Below are positions 5,348 through 7,584 of a stretch of DNA of 7,584 nucleotides, in pieces. The DNA is from Tissierellia bacterium. Its GTDB lineage: Bacteria; Bacillota; Clostridia; Tissierellales; Tissierellaceae. Location: positions 1 through 7,584 of the forward strand of contig JAAYLY010000182.1 of the NCBI GenBank assembly GCA_012521625.1. The letters are read 5' to 3'. The notes below the pieces were generated by a model that did not search any database, was not told where the DNA came from, and saw nothing but the letters and a program-made list of their open reading frames with translations. Made by a program: the position numbers and the translations under genes. Each line of letters opens with the position of its first letter. Positions within the stretch are counted from its first letter, which is position 1.

Positions 5348-5938
5348 GTGAGAAAGGAAATCGATGCAAGGGGTCTACAGTGTCCTCAGCCTGTAATCTT
5401 AACTAAGAAGGAATTAGATACCATAACAGAGGGTGTCCTAACCACTCTTGTAGATAATGAGGTGGCTAAAGAAAATGTTTCAAAGCTGGTCCAAGGCCTG
5501 GGCTTTGAATATAAGGTAGATGAAAGGGAAGGATATTACCAAATTACTATCTTTAAGGGAGATGGCCAGCTAGAAGTAAAGGAAGAAGAGGATAATTTTG
5601 AAGATCTGACCATAGCCTTTACATCTAATACTATGGGAAAGGGTAATGATGAATTAGGCAAAATTCTTATGAAGAGTTTTATCTATACAGTATCTGAAAC
5701 TGAACCCTTGCCAAAGACCATGGTCTTTTACAATGGTGGAGTAAGGTTGACCTGCCAGGGTTCTGAAGTATTAGATGATCTTAAAAAGCTAGAGGCTGCA
5801 GGGGTAGAGATTATCTCCTGTGGTACCTGCTTAGACTTTTTAAAGCTAAAGGAGGACCTTAGGGTAGGTTCCATCTCTAATATGTACACTATTTATGAAA
5901 AACTTAAGGATCCAAAGAAAAATATCATAGTAGGATAG
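5348..5938 (+). CDS. yedF: YedF-type selenium/sulfur metabolism protein (TusA-like plus DsrE-like)
   Basis: The protein has 196 residues and two domains. Residues 1-75 are TusA/SirA-like with the CPxP motif (IDARGLQCPQPV, C12), whose cysteine carries persulfide in TusA. Residues 88-196 are DsrE/F-like, with C136 and a C158-G-T-C161 pair. This fusion matches the family known as sulfurtransferase-like selenium metabolism protein YedF, found mainly in selenium-using Firmicutes; the actual reaction is not established. The start is GTG 5348, with a strong GGGGGGAG at 5335-5342. ATG alternatives further in would cut away the CPxP domain. It is the first gene of a four-gene operon and is followed after 8 nt by the DUF3343 gene, whose Shine-Dalgarno overlaps this stop codon. 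The 108-nt gap upstream shows no convincing promoter match. No selA, selB or selD lies in the window. Confidence 0.9.
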   Translation: MRKEIDARGLQCPQPVILTKKELDTITEGVLTTLVDNEVAKENVSKLVQGLGFEYKVDEREGYYQITIFKGDGQLEVKEEEDNFEDLTIAFTSNTMGKGNDELGKILMKSFIYTVSETEPLPKTMVFYNGGVRLTCQGSEVLDDLKKLEAAGVEIISCGTCLDFLKLKEDLRVGSISNMYTIYEKLKDPKKNIIVG

Positions 5939-5946
5939 GAGAGTAT

Positions 5947-6213
5947 ATGAAGAAGGAAGTATATGGCTTAATAACATTTAAATCCACTAATTATGCACTA
6001 CAAGCTGAACAGGTCTTTAAGGAAGAAAAATTGATCTTTAAGACCATACCCACACCTAGGGATGTAAGTACCAGCTGTGGCTTATCCCTATTATTTTTAG
6101 AAGATCAAATTGATGAGGCTAAGGACCTTATAGAAGAGGGTAAGATTAGCATAGATGGCCTGTATAAGTATATAAAAACTTCAGCAGGCACAGATGCGAA
6201 AAGGATAATCTAA
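5947..6213 (+). CDS. DUF3343 putative Se/S carrier-like protein
   Basis: An 88-residue cytoplasmic protein. The opening YGLITFKSTNYALQAEQVFK and the segment TPRDVSTSCGLSL are the hallmark of DUF3343, now usually described as putative Se/S carrier protein-like. The conserved cysteine is C44 in the SCG motif and is the likely chalcogen-bearing residue. Length is normal for the family. AGGAG (5937-5941) overlaps the TAG stop of yedF, so translation is likely coupled. Pairing with YedF supports a joint role in handling reduced selenium or persulfide sulfur, for example delivery or storage. This is inference from family and context; neither protein has been shown here to bind selenium. Confidence 0.88.
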   Translation: MKKEVYGLITFKSTNYALQAEQVFKEEKLIFKTIPTPRDVSTSCGLSLLFLEDQIDEAKDLIEEGKISIDGLYKYIKTSAGTDAKRII

Positions 6214-6224
6214 TAGGGGGAAAT

Positions 6225-7091
6225 ATGGAAGATATAAATAGATTAATAGATGTATATTTAAGGACAGCTGAGGGAAATATCAATATATTTGGTAAGCTTT
6301 TAATAGTCCTATTCATATTCCTAACTATTGGGATATTAGTAAAACTGATAAACAAGATAATAGATAGGACTATGACCATAAGGTTCGATAATAAGCATGT
6401 GGTAGTTAATAAAAAGAGGCTTAACACCCTAGTTTCTATCTTAAAGAAGCTGATTAAATATATCCTGTTCTTTATCGGTATTATTATGGCCCTGGAACTA
6501 TTTAACATCAATACAGCATCAATCCTAGCCACTGCAGGTATTGGAGGCTTGGCTATAGGTTTCGGTGCCCAATCTTTAGTAAAGGATGTTATAACGGGCT
6601 TCTTTATAATATTAGAAGATCAATATTCAGTAGGAGACTATGTACAGATTGATGACAAGGACGGCATTGTAGAAGAATTAGGCCTTAGGGTAACCAAATT
6701 AAGGGCCTTTTCCGGTGAACTCCACATCATCCCCAATAGCAGTATAAATGTAGTTACCAATAAGACTAGGGGGGCTATGAGGGCTCTAGTGAAGGTCTCC
6801 GTATCAAATGAAGAGGATATGGATAGGGTTATAGAAATATTACAGGAGGCTTGTAATAAGTTAAAATCCAATGAATCCATCTTAGAGGGGCCTAACGTCA
6901 TAGGGATTTCAGATGTAGGCGAGTATAATGCGGATATAACCATCATAGCCAGGACAAAGCCCATGGAGCAATGGGCCATCGAAAGATTAATTAGGAAGAC
7001 CGTTAATGAGGTATTGCATAAGGAAAAAATCAAGAGACCATATCCGAAAAGACAGATTATTGGAGGGATAGATGATGATTCTACATTATGA
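6225..7091 (+). CDS. Small-conductance mechanosensitive channel, MscS family
   Basis: The 288-residue membrane protein has three hydrophobic helices: about 21-43, about 76-93 and the pore-lining TM3 at about 97-130. TM3 is rich in Gly/Ala (ATAGIGGLAIGFGAQSLVKD), as in MscS. The beta domain follows (QYSVGDYVQIDD, then LHIIPNSSI with the PNS motif at 170-172), then an alpha/beta C-terminal domain to about 270. MscS channels open on membrane tension and release solutes during osmotic downshock. The size is that of the minimal MscS/YkuT type, with no extra N-terminal domains. ATG 6225 has AGGGGG at 6215-6220 and lies 11 nt after the DUF3343 gene. The last 20 nt overlap the DUF951 gene. Its operon position behind selenium-linked genes has no obvious functional reason. 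Confidence 0.95.
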   Translation: MEDINRLIDVYLRTAEGNINIFGKLLIVLFIFLTIGILVKLINKIIDRTMTIRFDNKHVVVNKKRLNTLVSILKKLIKYILFFIGIIMALELFNINTASILATAGIGGLAIGFGAQSLVKDVITGFFIILEDQYSVGDYVQIDDKDGIVEELGLRVTKLRAFSGELHIIPNSSINVVTNKTRGAMRALVKVSVSNEEDMDRVIEILQEACNKLKSNESILEGPNVIGISDVGEYNADITIIARTKPMEQWAIERLIRKTVNEVLHKEKIKRPYPKRQIIGGIDDDSTL

Positions 7092-7323
7092 TGTTGGTGA
7101 TATAGTAACCCTGAAGAAGGGCCATCCTTGTGGTGAAAATAAATGGGAAATATTAAGGACAGGGGTAGATATCAAACTAAGATGTCTAGGCTGTGATAGG
7201 CAGATCTGGCTAACAAGGATGGAATTTGAAAAGAGGGTTAGGAAGATCCTAGTAGGTGAGGATAAGTGGATTTCAATCGTCCACTATAAGGGGAAGGAAG
7301 CAGAAAAAGAAGATGGGGAATAA
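7072..7323 (+). CDS. DUF951 family small protein
   Basis: The 83-residue protein carries the DUF951 pattern: YDVGDIVTLKKGHPCG, then KWEILRTGVDIKLRCLGC, then FEKRVRKI. H18, C20, C38 and C41 could form a small zinc site, but this is inferred. The function of the family is unknown. The first ATG (7072) and the next (7075) are both compatible with GGAGGG at 7062-7067. The choice changes one residue. It overlaps the MscS gene end by 20 nt, a sign of translational coupling. About 20 charged residues follow the usual family end (KGKEAEKEDGE), and their codons form the left arm of the operon terminator. Confidence 0.9.
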   Translation: MMILHYDVGDIVTLKKGHPCGENKWEILRTGVDIKLRCLGCDRQIWLTRMEFEKRVRKILVGEDKWISIVHYKGKEAEKEDGE

Positions 7324-7355
7324 ATCTCCCCATCTTCTTTTCTGCTTTTTTCTTT
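7299..7355 (+). terminator. Terminator of the yedF operon, overlapping the DUF951 stop codon
   Basis: GAAGATGGGGA (7309-7319) pairs with TCCCCATCTTC (7327-7337) around a 7-nt loop. The stem continues outward with AGCAGAAAA and TTTTCTGCT after a one-base bulge, giving about 20 bp. A T run follows from 7346. The left arm is coding sequence, and the TAA stop (7321-7323) is in the loop. Confidence 0.93.
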
Positions 7356-7422
7356 ATACTATTGTATTACTTTTCTATAATTTTAGCTAGCAACTATAAA
7401 TTTACTTATTATAAATAACTAC

Positions 7423-7510
7423 TAAATTTTAGATAAACCAATATTAAATTTTTGATCTACCATTATTAAGTTTTAGATTTAATAAAACTAATTTTAGATT
7501 TTGGCATCTA
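7423..7510. repeat. Degenerate tandem array with 22-bp period
   Basis: A TAAATTTTAGAT-like core starts at 7423, 7445, 7467 and 7489, exactly 22 bp apart. The cores are TAAATTTTAGAT, TAAATTTTTGAT, TAAGTTTTAGAT and TAATTTTAGAT. The other 10 bp of each unit vary (AAACCAATAT, CTACCATTAT, TTAATAAAAC). A further TAATTTTAGCT at 7378-7388 may be an outlying copy. The last unit runs into the stop codon of the - strand gene. No function is assigned. Confidence 0.6.
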
Positions 7511-7584
7511 CCCCATTGTCCATTGCCTAAAGCTTACTGAAATCTCAGTTCCCTCACCTACTTGACTATTAAGGCTAATTTTAC
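7508..7584 (-). CDS. C-terminal tip of a probable sensor histidine kinase (partial, runs off window)
   Basis: Only 24 codons before a TAG stop (7510-7508) are inside the window. On the - strand they read KISLNSQVGEGTEISVSF followed by six residues. I-x-L-x-S-x2-G-x-G-T-x-I-x-V is the pattern of the last beta strands and G2 box of the HATPase_c domain, which binds ATP in sensor kinases. The short extent makes this tentative; another GHKL-type ATPase remains possible. The gene is convergent with the yedF operon. Confidence 0.6.
   Translation of the reverse strand, partial: KISLNSQVGEGTEISVSFRQWTMG

Noticed and set aside
6146..7033. Two - strand frames of 128 and 131 residues across the MscS gene
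   Set aside because: Their hydrophobic character mirrors the antisense of MscS transmembrane codons; the MscS frame carries clear family motifs.
5348..7323. Selenocysteine codon (in-frame TGA) in the selenium-linked genes
   Set aside because: All four reading frames are uninterrupted and the only TGA is the MscS stop, which is followed by no homologous continuation.
7423..7510. CRISPR array
   Set aside because: The cores are only 11-12 bp, imperfect and separated by 10 bp, far from the size of CRISPR repeats and spacers. No cas gene is near.

Overview
The window is AT-rich DNA with clostridial character. Coding is dense with short gaps, codons such as AGG and ATA are frequent, Shine-Dalgarno sites are strong (AGGAGG or runs of G), and every tRNA gene encodes its CCA end. 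Rubrerythrin and a YedF/DUF3343 pair point to an anaerobic or microaerophilic member of the Clostridia. A Tissierellia-like relative is possible, but the genus cannot be fixed from this sequence alone.

Layout. Positions 1-416 hold the 3' end of a tRNA cluster on the + strand (Tyr partial, Gly-TCC, Arg-TCT, Gln-TTG, Lys-TTT), closed by a strong terminator. A single + strand rubrerythrin gene (679-1263) follows behind its own promoter. It ends at a palindromic terminator shared with a convergent three-gene operon on the - strand, read from 2367 to 1302: a divergent single-domain protein, a DUF2089 zinc-ribbon/HTH regulator, and a SHOCT-like/YvlB-LiaX-N-like protein. The two flanking proteins are paralogues of each other, and the regulator's C-terminal tail resembles the N-terminus of the third protein, so the operon looks like a self-contained regulatory cassette. 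It has a good promoter (TTGACA-N17-TATATT) preceded by a perfect 10-bp inverted repeat.

Upstream on the same strand lies a MocR-type GntR/aminotransferase regulator (4021-2570) with its own terminator. It is divergent from a membrane-anchored propeller-like protein (4163-5239), and the shared 141-bp region carries GGGTA-type inverted and direct repeats. A compact + strand operon follows: yedF (TusA-like plus DsrE-like), a DUF3343 Se/S-carrier-like protein, an MscS-type channel and DUF951. Gaps are 8 and 11 nt and then a 20-nt overlap, and a large hairpin overlaps the last stop codon. The right edge is the C-terminal tip of a - strand gene that looks like a sensor histidine kinase. Between the two convergent genes is an AT-rich stretch with a four-unit degenerate repeat of exactly 22-bp period.

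The least explained elements are the DUF2089 cassette with its upstream palindrome, the MocR/propeller divergon, and the 22-bp periodic array.
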